This document shows positions 48,508 to 57,102 of a DNA stretch of 64,000 nucleotides, piece after piece (the first letter of the stretch is position 1; every line of letters begins with the position of its first letter). The DNA is from Prauserella marina (GTDB taxonomy: Bacteria; Actinomycetota; Actinomycetes; Mycobacteriales; Pseudonocardiaceae): contig NZ_CP016353.1 of NCBI RefSeq assembly GCF_002240355.1, positions 4,937,001 through 5,001,000 of the forward strand, in the 5' to 3' direction. The translations under genes and the position numbers were made by a program. The notes beneath the pieces were generated by a model, which was not told where the DNA came from, searched no databases, and was given only the letters and a program-made list of their open reading frames with translations.

Positions 48508-48996
48508 TCACGGATGCATGGTCGCACCTTTGAGCACTTTGTCGACGGCGTTGCGCGGCCCGTGCACGGCAAGCCCGACCAGATCGAGCCCGGTCGCGGG
48601 CACCGAACGCACCGCGGCGCGATTGTCGACGTCATTACCGGTGCCGAAGAGGTCGGCAGTGAACACGGCGATCGGCATTCCTCGCCGAAGTGCTCTGGCA
48701 TGCGCACTGGTCAGCACATCTTTCGACGCGGCAAGCACCAGCACCGGTTGCCGGAACATCGCCAGGTAGGCATTGCCGTCGGCGTCGGCGTAGGGCTCCC
48801 CTACCCGGTCGGGTTCGGCGGCCGCGATGCCACCGCTGAGGAACGCGCATACGTTGAGCCGCTGCCACGCCTCCAGGTCGTCTCGCAGCACCACCGCGAT
48901 CTTGGTGGCGAAGCGAACGGGCGCCACGCCCTCGGCGTCGTTCGAAACTTCCACGGTCGCCGCTGCTCGTCCCGGCACGCCGCACCCCCTCGCCAT
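48508..48996 (-). CDS. DUF2000 family protein
   Basis: About 162 residues. KIAVVLRDDLEAWQRLNVCAFLSGGIA is the family hallmark, with PVLVLAASKDVL and RGMPIAVFTADLF later. The fold is thought to be like peptidyl-tRNA hydrolase 2, with no proven activity. The ATG at 48996 follows GAGGGGACAGCG; the ORF to 49044 has no such site. It is divergent from an AraC regulator gene, a frequent pairing, so the regulator probably controls it. Confidence 0.85.
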   Translation of the reverse strand: MARGCGVPGRAAATVEVSNDAEGVAPVRFATKIAVVLRDDLEAWQRLNVCAFLSGGIAAAEPDRVGEPYADADGNAYLAMFRQPVLVLAASKDVLTSAHARALRRGMPIAVFTADLFGTGNDVDNRAAVRSVPATGLDLVGLAVHGPRNAVDKVLKGATMHP

Positions 48997-49144
48997 CGCT
49001 GTCCCCTCGTGCACGTCCGCGTCCTTCCCGAGCGGCCTCGACACCTCGGAACATCGACGTTCCCGGGGAGCACCACCGTGGTGAGAGCCACTCCGTCACC
49101 GAATCTGCCCGACCACCGCGCGTCTCGTCTTGTACGTTGTGAAC

Positions 49145-49945
49145 ATGGTCGGCCAAGCTGACGTCACGGCGTGGCGGCCGACGGTGCCCGGCCTCCGCGA
49201 GGTTTTTCACGCCAGATTCGGCGATCACGCCTACCCTCGGCACACGCACGACGCGTGGACCCTGTTGATCGTCGACGAGGGCGCCGTCCGCTACGACCTC
49301 GACCGCCACGAGCACGGCGCCCTCGGCACCATGGTGACGCTGCTGCCGCCAGACGTCGCACACGACGGCAGGTCCGTCCGCCCGCGCGGCTTTCGCAAAC
49401 GGGTGCTCTACCTGGACCGCGAGCTGATCGGCGACGAACTCATCGGCAGGGCCGTCGATCATCCCGACCACGCCGATCCGATGCTGCGCGACCGGATCGA
49501 CCTGCTGCACACCACGCTGGCGACGCGCGGCGAGCCGCTTGAGGCCGAAAGCAGGCTCGCCCTCATCGTCGATCGGCTGCAAGGTCGGCTCGTCCTCGGC
49601 TCAGGACCCAACAGACCTCCAGCGCCGCGTCCTGGCCTCGCCGGCACGCTGAGGGACCTGCTCGACGCGCGACTTCCCGACGACATCGGCCTCGCCGAGG
49701 CAGCGGCCCGGCTACATGCCCATCCGGTTCACCTGGTCAGGGCATTTACTCGCGAAATCGGCATGCCACCCCACCGGTATCTGATCGGCCGCCGAATCGA
49801 CCTGGCACGCGGGTACCTGCTGGCCGGGCATGGCCCCGCCGAGGCAGCCGCCCTTTCCGGTTTCTACGACCAGTCGCACCTGGCACGGCACCTGCGGCGA
49901 ATGATCGGTGTCCCACCAAGGCGTTACGCCAGAGGGCCAGCCTGA
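49145..49945 (+). CDS. AraC-family regulator
   Basis: A 266-residue regulator. The N-terminal half is a cupin-like ligand domain (HARFGDHAYPRHTHDAWTLLIVDEGAVRYDL with the two His). The C-terminal half has the double helix-turn-helix: IGLAEAAARLHAHPVHLVRAF, then GMPPHRYLIGRRIDLARGYL, and YDQSHLARHLRRMIGVPPRRYA. It likely regulates the divergent DUF2000 gene and itself. The 3' end overlaps the convergent thiI gene by 22 bases. Confidence 0.92.
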   Translation: MVGQADVTAWRPTVPGLREVFHARFGDHAYPRHTHDAWTLLIVDEGAVRYDLDRHEHGALGTMVTLLPPDVAHDGRSVRPRGFRKRVLYLDRELIGDELIGRAVDHPDHADPMLRDRIDLLHTTLATRGEPLEAESRLALIVDRLQGRLVLGSGPNRPPAPRPGLAGTLRDLLDARLPDDIGLAEAAARLHAHPVHLVRAFTREIGMPPHRYLIGRRIDLARGYLLAGHGPAEAAALSGFYDQSHLARHLRRMIGVPPRRYARGPA

Positions 49946-51141
49946 CTCCGGGTCCCGCCCACGGTCAGCACCTGGGCGTCGGCCAGCAGCTTCGGCACGA
50001 GCTCGGCCAGTTCGACCCTGCCCTCGATACCTTCGAATTCGCCGGGACCAGTCCTCGTCGCGACCCGAGGCGGCGCCAGCAGCGCGCAACAGTCCTCGTC
50101 GGGCAACGCCGAGATATCGGCCGTCCCGATCCGCTCCGCCTCGGCGATGATCTCGCTCTTGTCCCAGGTCAGCAGCGGCCGCAACACCGGAACGGACGAC
50201 GCTTGTTCGACGGTGGCGAGATTGCTCAGGGTCTGGCTGGCGACCTGGCCGATGCTGTCACCGGTGACAAGAGCCTGTGCGTTCAGTTCCCTCGCCAGCT
50301 CGGAGGCGAGCCGCACCATCAGCCTGCGCTGCGCGATGACCTGGAGCTTGCCCGCTCCCGCGGTCGCCAACGCACGTTGGGCCTTGCCGATCGCGACGAC
50401 ATGCAGCCGGGACCGTCCCTGGTAGCGGTCGAGTTCGCGCAACAGCGCGTAAGCCTTGTACGTCGAGGAGGGATCGGTGTAGGGGGCGCCGCTGAAATGG
50501 ACGAACTCACAGCGCAAACCTCGGCGCATGGCTCTGTGCGCCGCGACGGGCGAGTCGTAGCCCCCCGAAAGCAGCACCAGCGCCCTGCCACTGGCCCCGG
50601 CCGGAAGTCCGCCCTGGCCCCGGTGGCGCTCCAGCGAGACGAACACTTCTCGCTTGTCGGCCTCGACGACGACCTCGACGTCGGGCTGCCCGAGGTCGAC
50701 TCGCCAGCCGTGTACGTCACGCACCCGCTCGCCGATGTGGGCGGCCAGCTCATGCGACGTCATCGGGAAGGTCTTGTTCCTCCTTCTCGCCCTGATCGCG
50801 AACGTCCGGGCGCCGCGATCGTGGTCGCCGTACTTCCCGGCCAGCGCGAGCAGGACGGCCTCGGTCGCCGCGCCGACATCGCAGGCGGTACGCAGCGCGG
50901 GCTGCACGACGCTGACGCCGAAGACGTGCACCGCCCGCTCCATCAGTTCGTGTCGCGGCAGTCCGTGCGACAGCACCAGCACGCCTTCTCGCCGGCTGAT
51001 CCTCACTTGCTCGCCGTCGGTGCGCATGGCGTGCTCGACGGCCTGGAGAAGGTGCCGCTCGAACAGTCCCCTGTTCCGGCCCTTCAGCGCGAGCTCACCG
51101 TACTTGAGCAGGACACACTCCTGAGGTTCCTGCCGGGTCAT
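49924..51141 (-). CDS. thiI: tRNA 4-thiouridine synthase ThiI (no rhodanese domain)
   Basis: A 405-residue protein. It has an N-terminal ferredoxin-like and THUMP RNA-binding region (about 1-165, with ELAAHIGERVRDVHGWRV), then the PP-loop ATP pyrophosphatase VLLSGGYDSPVA near 190. The C-terminal rhodanese domain that carries the persulfide Cys in the E. coli enzyme is absent, as in many bacteria; here ThiI would rely on a separate cysteine desulfurase. It acts on U8 of tRNA and may also feed thiamine synthesis. The start overlaps the stop of the coiled-coil gene (ATGA). Confidence 0.92.
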   Translation of the reverse strand: MTRQEPQECVLLKYGELALKGRNRGLFERHLLQAVEHAMRTDGEQVRISRREGVLVLSHGLPRHELMERAVHVFGVSVVQPALRTACDVGAATEAVLLALAGKYGDHDRGARTFAIRARRRNKTFPMTSHELAAHIGERVRDVHGWRVDLGQPDVEVVVEADKREVFVSLERHRGQGGLPAGASGRALVLLSGGYDSPVAAHRAMRRGLRCEFVHFSGAPYTDPSSTYKAYALLRELDRYQGRSRLHVVAIGKAQRALATAGAGKLQVIAQRRLMVRLASELARELNAQALVTGDSIGQVASQTLSNLATVEQASSVPVLRPLLTWDKSEIIAEAERIGTADISALPDEDCCALLAPPRVATRTGPGEFEGIEGRVELAELVPKLLADAQVLTVGGTRSQAGPLA

Positions 51142-52046
51142 CCCGCGCCGGCCGGTTCGGGGTGAGCATGAGCTCGTTGCCGGGGTAACGAAGGACGGGC
51201 CAGTTCGTCCTCCTCCGGCAGTGGCTCCGTCAACGACACCATCTTCGCCAGCACCTCACGAGCCGACCGCAGCTCACCGGAAATCCGCCCGCGCACCTCG
51301 CGCAGTCGTCGTACTTCGGCCTCGGCCTCGGCCACCTGTCGTCGCGCCGTTTCCCGTGCCTCGCTCACCAGCGTGTCGGCTTCCGCCCTCGCGGCGTCGG
51401 CTCGCTCGTCGATGGCCCGCTGGGCTTCGTCCCTGCGCGCCGCCATGCTCGTCGCGAAATCGCGGTCGAGCTCTTGCCTGCGCCTCGTGGCCTGCTCGTC
51501 GAGTTCCCTTCGCCGCCGCTCGGCTTCGCGCGCATCGCGGGCCTCGGCCTCCGCTCGCTCCTCGGCTTCCTGCCTGACCTGACGCAACAGCTCCTGGTGT
51601 TCGGCTTCCCGCTGCTTTGCCTGCTCGGCCAGTTCGACGAGTTGCTGCTCGTGGCGAGCGCGCAGGCGGGTAGCGGCCCTGCTCGCCGCCGCGGCAGTCC
51701 GGTCGGCGCCCTCTTGGGCACGTTCGACGATCTCGTCGGCTTCCTCGTGCGCGAGTTCGACCATGTGCAGCAGACGCTCGGAAAGGCCGTCGCTCTCGAT
51801 CGGCTCGGCACAAACCCTGTCGAGCTTGGCGCGCAATTCGTCGTTCTCGTTGCGCAGCTGTTCGAGCTGTCTGGCCAATCGCTCCGCACAGTCGGCCGCC
51901 GCGTCCCTGTCGGCGGTCACCAGGCGCAGCTCTTCCTCCACCCGCTCCGAATACCGCCGCACGTCGGCGCGGTGATAGCCGAGCCACGCCGTGCGGAACA
52001 CGGTGGGCAACGGCCGCACGCCTTCGCGGCTGTCAGTGATCGTCAT
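51138..52046 (-). CDS. DivIVA-like coiled-coil protein
   Basis: A 302-residue protein. The first 60 residues resemble a DivIVA N-terminal membrane-binding domain (FRTAWLGYHRADVRRYSERVEEEL). Residues 60-275 are a nearly unbroken coiled coil rich in Glu, Arg and Ala (REAEHQELLRQVRQEAEERA). The short tail is Pro/His-rich. Such proteins sit at curved membranes and organise polar growth in actinomycetes. The stop overlaps the thiI start (ATGA), an unexpected pairing. Confidence 0.82.
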   Translation of the reverse strand: MTITDSREGVRPLPTVFRTAWLGYHRADVRRYSERVEEELRLVTADRDAAADCAERLARQLEQLRNENDELRAKLDRVCAEPIESDGLSERLLHMVELAHEEADEIVERAQEGADRTAAAASRAATRLRARHEQQLVELAEQAKQREAEHQELLRQVRQEAEERAEAEARDAREAERRRRELDEQATRRRQELDRDFATSMAARRDEAQRAIDERADAARAEADTLVSEARETARRQVAEAEAEVRRLREVRGRISGELRSAREVLAKMVSLTEPLPEEDELARPSLPRQRAHAHPEPAGAG

Positions 52047-52603
52047 GCGCGTCCTACTTCCCGCCTGTACCCGACAGGGTATGCACGTCCTGCGCTCAGC
52101 CGGCCGACGATCGACCGTCGCGCCCGGCGAATGGTTTCGTCAGGCATCACAAGGAATTGTGCAACGCCCAGGGCTCGCGGTGAACCCTATGGCAAGGTTT
52201 CGCCGCGATTCCGGCTGGGTGGTCTCCGCGAGTTTCTTTCGCGAAAGCCTTGCTGCGCAAAGGTTTCCTCAGTCGCAACGGGTCCGAGCATCGTTGGCCG
52301 CTCAGCAGAAAGTCGTCGCCCGCCCTGTCACCGGGCGCGACCGGATGTTCATTCTCTTGGCGCAAGACTACCCAAAAGATCGATCGTCAGACACCCGCGC
52401 AGCGGGTACTCCAATGTAGGAGGGACGTTGGCACGCCTGGCGGGAACGTCCACTCCCAACCAAGACCGACACGACGAACCAGACAGAGGTCACGACCATC
52501 GCCTTACAGCTTCGACGTTGGAACGTGATCGGCGGGTAGTCGGCAACGGCCGGTGTACGGGGCGATTCACCCTTCGCTCGCCGACGCGAGAGAAGGAGCG
52601 AAC
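52047..52603. other. Gap between the DivIVA-like and flavin-barrel genes
   Basis: About 555 bases. Open frames on both strands here have no family features or ribosome-binding sites. It contains both divergent promoters. AGAAGGAG at 52590-52597 is the ribosome-binding site of the next gene. I see no RNA gene. Confidence 0.5.
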
Positions 52604-53068
52604 GTGGACGCTCTCAGCCTCACCCATCGGGACTGCCTTGATCTTGTCAATGAACGGGGCGGAAGCCGAACTGCCCTCGTTGCCGTCGACGGGCGGGAAC
52701 CGGTGTTGCTGGCCTGCTTCGTCAGAAGAAGCGGCGACATACTGGTGCCAACCGGCAACGACTCTTCACTCACCCGCAACGCGATCGGCAGACCGGTGAC
52801 GATCGAATTCGCCGACGACGAATCGGCATGGACCGTCGTCGGTGTCGGCCTCGCGATACCGCTGGAGCACACCGACCGGCCTGCCGGTTCCCACACTGAC
52901 ACGCTGACGATGCGATACGCCTTCGACAACGGGATCCTCGTCCGCATCGCACGGCTGACCGGTCAACGAGTCGCCGAAACCCACATCCCGAGCCAGCGCG
53001 CCGACACCGTCGAGGAAACGGCTCCCCCGCTGGAGGTGGAAGCGGAGCCCAGCCAGGCCACCGCGTAG
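52604..53068 (+). CDS. Pyridoxamine 5'-phosphate oxidase-like flavin-barrel protein (tentative)
   Basis: A 154-residue protein starting at GTG 52604 behind AGAAGGAG. The pattern LVAVDGREPVLLACFVRRSGDILVPTG and PVTIEFADDE suggests a split beta-barrel like pyridoxamine phosphate oxidase, ending in an acidic tail. Key cofactor residues cannot be named with certainty, so function is open. The convergent neighbour is a CBS-BON protein, an arrangement typical of stress or dormancy gene clusters in actinobacteria. Confidence 0.65.
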   Translation: MDALSLTHRDCLDLVNERGGSRTALVAVDGREPVLLACFVRRSGDILVPTGNDSSLTRNAIGRPVTIEFADDESAWTVVGVGLAIPLEHTDRPAGSHTDTLTMRYAFDNGILVRIARLTGQRVAETHIPSQRADTVEETAPPLEVEAEPSQATA

Positions 53069-53088
53069 CGGGACAGCGGGATATGGAG

Positions 53089-53120
53089 CGGGGCGGCCAC
53101 CGCGTCCGGTCGCCGCCCCG
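53089..53120. terminator. Bidirectional hairpin between convergent genes
   Basis: A 13-bp stem with one mismatch (CGGGGCGGC...GCCGCCCCG), loop 6, midway between the stops at 53068 and 53133. Confidence 0.75.
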
Positions 53121-53132
53121 TCCCCTCCCCAG

Positions 53133-53792
53133 TCACCGGCGAGCCAGATCCGGCGTCTCGTTCCTGCGACAACGCAGCTCGTTGACCACATAGACCACGC
53201 CGATGACGTGCGCGGCCAGCCGGGAAACCAGCTCGGTGTCTTCTCGGCACTCCAGTTCACCGCTCAAGGTCACCACACCGCGGTCGACGGTCACGTCGAC
53301 CGCGGCCGTCTCGCCGCATGCCTCCCGCAGGACGTCGGCTTTGATGACCGCGTCGGGTCTGACGAATGCCTTGAGGAGGTCACCCCTCGACAGGACGCCG
53401 ACGAGTTTCCCGCCTCCCGTGATGTACAGCCTGTGGACGCCAGATCTGCCGAACTCCCTGGCCGCCGCGCTGAGCGGGTCACCGGCGTCGAGTGTGAGCA
53501 CCGGCGTCACCATGAGGTCGAAGGCCCTGCTCGCCCACGCCATGTTCCAGCGCTCCCTCGCGCGCCTTCTCGCGTAGGCGGGAGGAAGCCCCTCACCCTC
53601 CGGCATTCCCTCGTGGCCCCGCATCAGATCGGCCTCCGATACGACACCGATCAGCGCACCGCTGCGCGTGACGACCGGAACGGAACTGACGTCGTGGCTG
53701 AGCAGGACTTCGATGATGGTCTTGAGATCCGCTTCCGGTCCGACGGAGATGGGATCCGGCGTCATCACCGCTCCCACCGTGACCTGATACAT
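53133..53792 (-). CDS. CBS-pair and BON-domain protein
   Basis: A 219-residue protein. Two CBS domains (VGAVMTPDPISVGPEADLKT with SSVPVVTRSGALIGVVSEADLM, and LMVTPVLTLDAGDPL with VHRLYITGGGKLVGVLSRGDLL) make up residues 1-145. A BON domain follows near 150-210 (VDVTVDRGVVTLSGELECREDTELV). CBS pairs bind adenine nucleotides; BON domains contact membranes or phospholipids. The ATG at 53792 has GAGGAG upstream and is preferred over 53816. Similar proteins belong to the hypoxia/dormancy sets of mycobacteria; no such link is proven here. Confidence 0.9.
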   Translation of the reverse strand: MYQVTVGAVMTPDPISVGPEADLKTIIEVLLSHDVSSVPVVTRSGALIGVVSEADLMRGHEGMPEGEGLPPAYARRRARERWNMAWASRAFDLMVTPVLTLDAGDPLSAAAREFGRSGVHRLYITGGGKLVGVLSRGDLLKAFVRPDAVIKADVLREACGETAAVDVTVDRGVVTLSGELECREDTELVSRLAAHVIGVVYVVNELRCRRNETPDLARR

Positions 53793-53993
53793 AGCAGGCT
53801 CCTCACCCAGACCCATGCCGCTGGTGAACCACGGTCGCCCGATTCGTCCCTCACCGCTAGGGGCTTAGTACCCTCCCTCAGCCCCGCCACACCCCACCGT
53901 GACGACCGGGGGGCCACCACGAGTCCCGAGGTCACCCGACCGGATCAATACCGGTGACAGGACGGCGATCACCGGCGGAACTCGCCGACGAGG

Positions 53994-54479
53994 TCACCGG
54001 ACGAGCAGCCCCGCGACGAAGCAGGCAGCCGCCACGAGCGAGGCCAGCGTCCGCACGTGGTTCCACGCCGTCCAGACCGGAACGAAGCTCCGCCACAGGC
54101 GAGCTCCCTCGGCTCCGGCGGGATCTACCCGTCCCAGTGCCTCGTTCCTCGGGATGTGCGCCATTCTGGTGAGCACGAAGGAGCCGGCCAGATAACCGAC
54201 GCCACCGGCGAACGACCACCACCCACCCGCGGCGTCGCCGACGAGCGGGCCAACGACCACGAGCAAGGCCGACAACACCGCCGTCAGCGCGAAGACCAGC
54301 AGGAACGCCGACCGGAGCACCGTGACGTTGATGGCCTGCATCACCGCGATTCCCTGCTCGGCCGGCAGTCGCCGCAGCGCCGCCACCACGAAGGTGGAGA
54401 AAGCGAAGAAAACCCCCGCGACGAGCGCGGCGCCAAGGGCCGCCGCGGCGAGAACGATGAAATACACCCCGTCTGACAT
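53994..54479 (-). CDS. DUF1772/anthrone oxygenase-like membrane protein
   Basis: A 161-residue protein with four membrane helices. FFAFSTFVVAALRRLPAEQGIAVMQAINVTV is the DUF1772 hallmark, with WNHVRTLASL near the end. The name comes from fungal anthrone oxygenases; bacterial members are mostly untested. It lies 125 bases downstream of metF but a strong hairpin separates them, so it is probably a separate unit. Confidence 0.85.
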   Translation of the reverse strand: MSDGVYFIVLAAAALGAALVAGVFFAFSTFVVAALRRLPAEQGIAVMQAINVTVLRSAFLLVFALTAVLSALLVVVGPLVGDAAGGWWSFAGGVGYLAGSFVLTRMAHIPRNEALGRVDPAGAEGARLWRSFVPVWTAWNHVRTLASLVAAACFVAGLLVR

Positions 54480-54567
54480 ACCGGAAAGTCAACAGGCGAG
54501 ACCGCCGCCACACCATCGGCGAGACGCTCTCCGGCATACGCGACCGGCTCAGCCTCACCGGGCCAGA

Positions 54568-54601
54568 GGTGGTGGCCGTTCTCCGTTGAACGGCCACCAC
54601 C
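54568..54601 (-). terminator. Terminator of the methyl-cycle operon
   Basis: A perfect 13-bp stem (GGTGGTGGCCGTT and its complement) with an 8-base loop, starting 3 bases past the metF stop on the minus strand. Confidence 0.8.
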
Positions 54602-54604
54602 AGT

Positions 54605-55516
54605 TCATGACGGCGCCGAAACGGCGAGTGGCGGGGCCGGCGACCGCAACCCGAGCCGGTCGACGAGTTCCCTCGTCGCCTTCGACCTGTTGAACGTGTA
54701 GAAGTGCAGTTCGGGCACGCCCTCGTCGAGCAGTCGCTCGCACAGCTCCGTGACCACGTCGAGCCCGGCCGCCCTGAACGCCTTCGCGTCGCCGGAAAGG
54801 GGTTCGAGCCGGTCGGTCAGCCAACGGGGCGGCGTCGCACCGGACAGCTCGATGGTCTTGCGCAGGGTCTTCGGCGTCGTCAGCGGCATGATGCCGGGCA
54901 GCAGCAGCGCATCGCTGCCAGCCGAGGCGACCCGGTCGCGAAGCCGCAGGAAGTCCTCCGCTTCGAAGAACAACTGGGCGATCGCGAAATCGGCGCCTGC
55001 CCTGAGCTTGCGCACAAGGTAGGTGGTGTCGATGTCGAGGTCGGCCGACCGGGGGTGACCGTAGGGAAAGGCGGAAACACCGACACAGAAGTCGCCGAGT
55101 TCCCTGATCAGCCGAACCAGTTCCTCGGCGTAGTTCAGCCCCTGCGGGTGGGCGACCCAGTCGCCCATCGGGTCACCGGGAGGGTCACCGCGCAGCGCCA
55201 ATATGTTGTGCACGCCGACGGCGGCGAAGTGGCCGATGACGTTGCGTAACTCGGCGACCGAATGATCGACGGCGGTGAGATGGGCCATCGGCACGAGTGT
55301 CGTGTCGGTCGCCACCCTCGCGATGTTGCGGATGGTGCCTTCCCTGCTCGACCCTCCCGCGCCGTATGTGATGGACATGTAGGCCGGATCCAGCGGCTCC
55401 AGTTCCCGGATCGACCGCCACAGCACAGCCTCGTCCTGCTCGTCCCGTGGCGGGAAGAACTCGACGGAGAAGGTCGGACGATGTGCATTGCCGAGCCGGT
55501 CGACGACCCTACGCAC
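54605..55516 (-). CDS. metF: 5,10-Methylenetetrahydrofolate reductase
   Basis: A 303-residue FAD-dependent TIM-barrel enzyme that makes 5-methyl-THF for MetH. FSVEFFPPRDEQDE near the start holds the catalytic Glu, AYMSITYGAGGSSR and ILALRGDPPGDP are substrate and FAD loops, and AIAQLFFEAEDFLRL and GIMPLTT complete the barrel. Length is usual. The GTG start has GGGAG upstream. It is the last gene of the block; an 11-bp hairpin lies between ahcY and it, so its level may differ. Confidence 0.95.
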   Translation of the reverse strand: MRRVVDRLGNAHRPTFSVEFFPPRDEQDEAVLWRSIRELEPLDPAYMSITYGAGGSSREGTIRNIARVATDTTLVPMAHLTAVDHSVAELRNVIGHFAAVGVHNILALRGDPPGDPMGDWVAHPQGLNYAEELVRLIRELGDFCVGVSAFPYGHPRSADLDIDTTYLVRKLRAGADFAIAQLFFEAEDFLRLRDRVASAGSDALLLPGIMPLTTPKTLRKTIELSGATPPRWLTDRLEPLSGDAKAFRAAGLDVVTELCERLLDEGVPELHFYTFNRSKATRELVDRLGLRSPAPPLAVSAPS

Positions 55517-55557
55517 AATTGGCTCCCGTCAACATGTCGTCAGGTGATGGGTCGCGG

Positions 55558-55582
55558 GGGCGGGCCGGTGACCGGCCCGCCC
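55558..55582 (-). terminator. GC-rich hairpin between ahcY and metF
   Basis: A perfect 11-bp stem (GGGCGGGCCGG and its complement) with a 3-base loop, 10 bases past the ahcY stop. There is no T run. It probably attenuates read-through into metF rather than stopping it fully. Confidence 0.65.
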
Positions 55583-55591
55583 GGACACGAC

Positions 55592-57049
55592 CTAGTACCG
55601 GTAGTGGTCCGGCTTGTAGGGACCCTCCACGTCGACACCGATGTAAGCTGCCTGCTCCTTGGTCAGCTTGGTCAGCTTCACGCCGAGCGCGTCGAGGTGC
55701 AGCCTCGCCACCTTCTCGTCGAGGTGTTTGGGCAGCACGTAGACCTGCTTCTCGTACTCTCCCGGCTTCGTGAACAGCTCGATCTGCGCCATCGTCTGGT
55801 TGGTGAAGCTGTTCGACATGACGAAGCTCGGGTGACCCGTCGCGTTTCCGAGGTTGAGCAGCCTCCCTTCCGACAACACGATGATCGAGTGGCCGTCGGC
55901 GAAGGTGTACTCGTGCACCTGCGGCTTGATCTCGGTCTTCTTGATGCCGGGGGTCTTCTCAAGACCCGCCATGTCGATTTCGTTGTCGAAATGGCCGATG
56001 TTGCCGACGATCGCCTGGTGCTTCATCTTCGCCATGTGCTCGGCGGTGATGATGTTGAAGTTGCCGGTGGTCGTCACGAAGATGTCGGCCGTTTCGACGA
56101 CGTCGTCCAGTGTCGTCACCTGGAAACCGTCCATCGCGGCCTGTAGCGCGCAGATGGGGTCGACCTCGGTGATGATGACGCGCGCGCCCTGCCCTCGCAG
56201 CGACTCGGCGCTGCCCTTGCCGACGTCGCCGTATCCGGCGACGAGCGCGACCTTGCCACCGATGAGCGTGTCGGTCGCCCTGTTGATTCCGTCCACAAGC
56301 GAGTGACGGCAACCGTACTTGTTGTCGAATTTGGACTTGGTGACCGAGTCGTTGACGTTGATGGCGGGAAACAGCAGCTCGCCGGTCTTGGCGAATTCGT
56401 AGAGCCGGTGGACCCCGGTCGTGGTCTCCTCGGTGACGCCCTTGATGTCCTCCGCGATCCTGGTGAACCGCTTGCCGTCGGCGGTGAGGCTGGCCCGTAG
56501 CGTCGACAGGATGACCTGATACTCGTGCGGGTCGTCCTCGCCTGCCTCCGGCACGACGCCGGTCTTCTCGAATTCGACGCCCTTGTGCACGAGCAGGGTC
56601 GCGTCCCCGCCGTCGTCGAGGATCATGTTCGGCCCGTTGTCACCGAACTGGAAGAGCTGTTCGGTGCACCACCAGTAGTCTTCGAGCGTTTCGCCCTTCC
56701 ACGCGAACACCGGGACACCCTTCGGCTGTTCCGGCGTGCCGCCGGGGCCGACGACGACGGCCGCGGCGGCCTCGTCCTGCGTCGAGAAGATGTTGCAGGA
56801 CACCCAGCGAACTTCGGCGCCGAGCGCTACCAGCGTCTCGATCAGCACGGCCGTCTGCACGGTCATGTGCAGTGACCCGGCCACCCTCGCACCCCGCAGC
56901 GGCTTGGTGTCCGCGTATTCCCTGCGAGTCGCCATCAGGCCCGGCATCTCGTGCTCAGCCAGCCGGATCTGGTGCCGACCGGCCTCGGCCAGCCTCAGGT
57001 CGGCGACGGCGAACTCAAGGCCGTTCACCTTCTGCAACTTCGCGCTCAT
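55592..57049 (-). CDS. ahcY: Adenosylhomocysteinase
   Basis: A 485-residue NAD-dependent enzyme that splits S-adenosylhomocysteine into homocysteine and adenosine, relieving inhibition of methyltransferases. [20 protein letters not shown] is the substrate-binding segment, [20 protein letters not shown] the NAD-binding turn, and the C-terminal KPDHYRY closes the NAD site of the neighbouring subunit. A 40-residue insertion typical of bacterial and plant forms is present ([19 protein letters not shown]). The start has GGAAAGGAAGAC upstream. It lies 53 bp after metH. Confidence 0.96.
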   Translation of the reverse strand: MSAKLQKVNGLEFAVADLRLAEAGRHQIRLAEHEMPGLMATRREYADTKPLRGARVAGSLHMTVQTAVLIETLVALGAEVRWVSCNIFSTQDEAAAAVVVGPGGTPEQPKGVPVFAWKGETLEDYWWCTEQLFQFGDNGPNMILDDGGDATLLVHKGVEFEKTGVVPEAGEDDPHEYQVILSTLRASLTADGKRFTRIAEDIKGVTEETTTGVHRLYEFAKTGELLFPAINVNDSVTKSKFDNKYGCRHSLVDGINRATDTLIGGKVALVAGYGDVGKGSAESLRGQGARVIITEVDPICALQAAMDGFQVTTLDDVVETADIFVTTTGNFNIITAEHMAKMKHQAIVGNIGHFDNEIDMAGLEKTPGIKKTEIKPQVHEYTFADGHSIIVLSEGRLLNLGNATGHPSFVMSNSFTNQTMAQIELFTKPGEYEKQVYVLPKHLDEKVARLHLDALGVKLTKLTKEQAAYIGVDVEGPYKPDHYRY

Positions 57050-57102
57050 GTCTTCCTTTCCATACCTAGCAACACATCGCGGGTTTTCCGGGTGCTTTTT
57101 CG

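Noticed and set aside
51474-52799. 441-codon open frame on the plus strand
   Set aside because: Runs opposite the coiled-coil gene and across the next promoter; composition is that of an antisense repeat.
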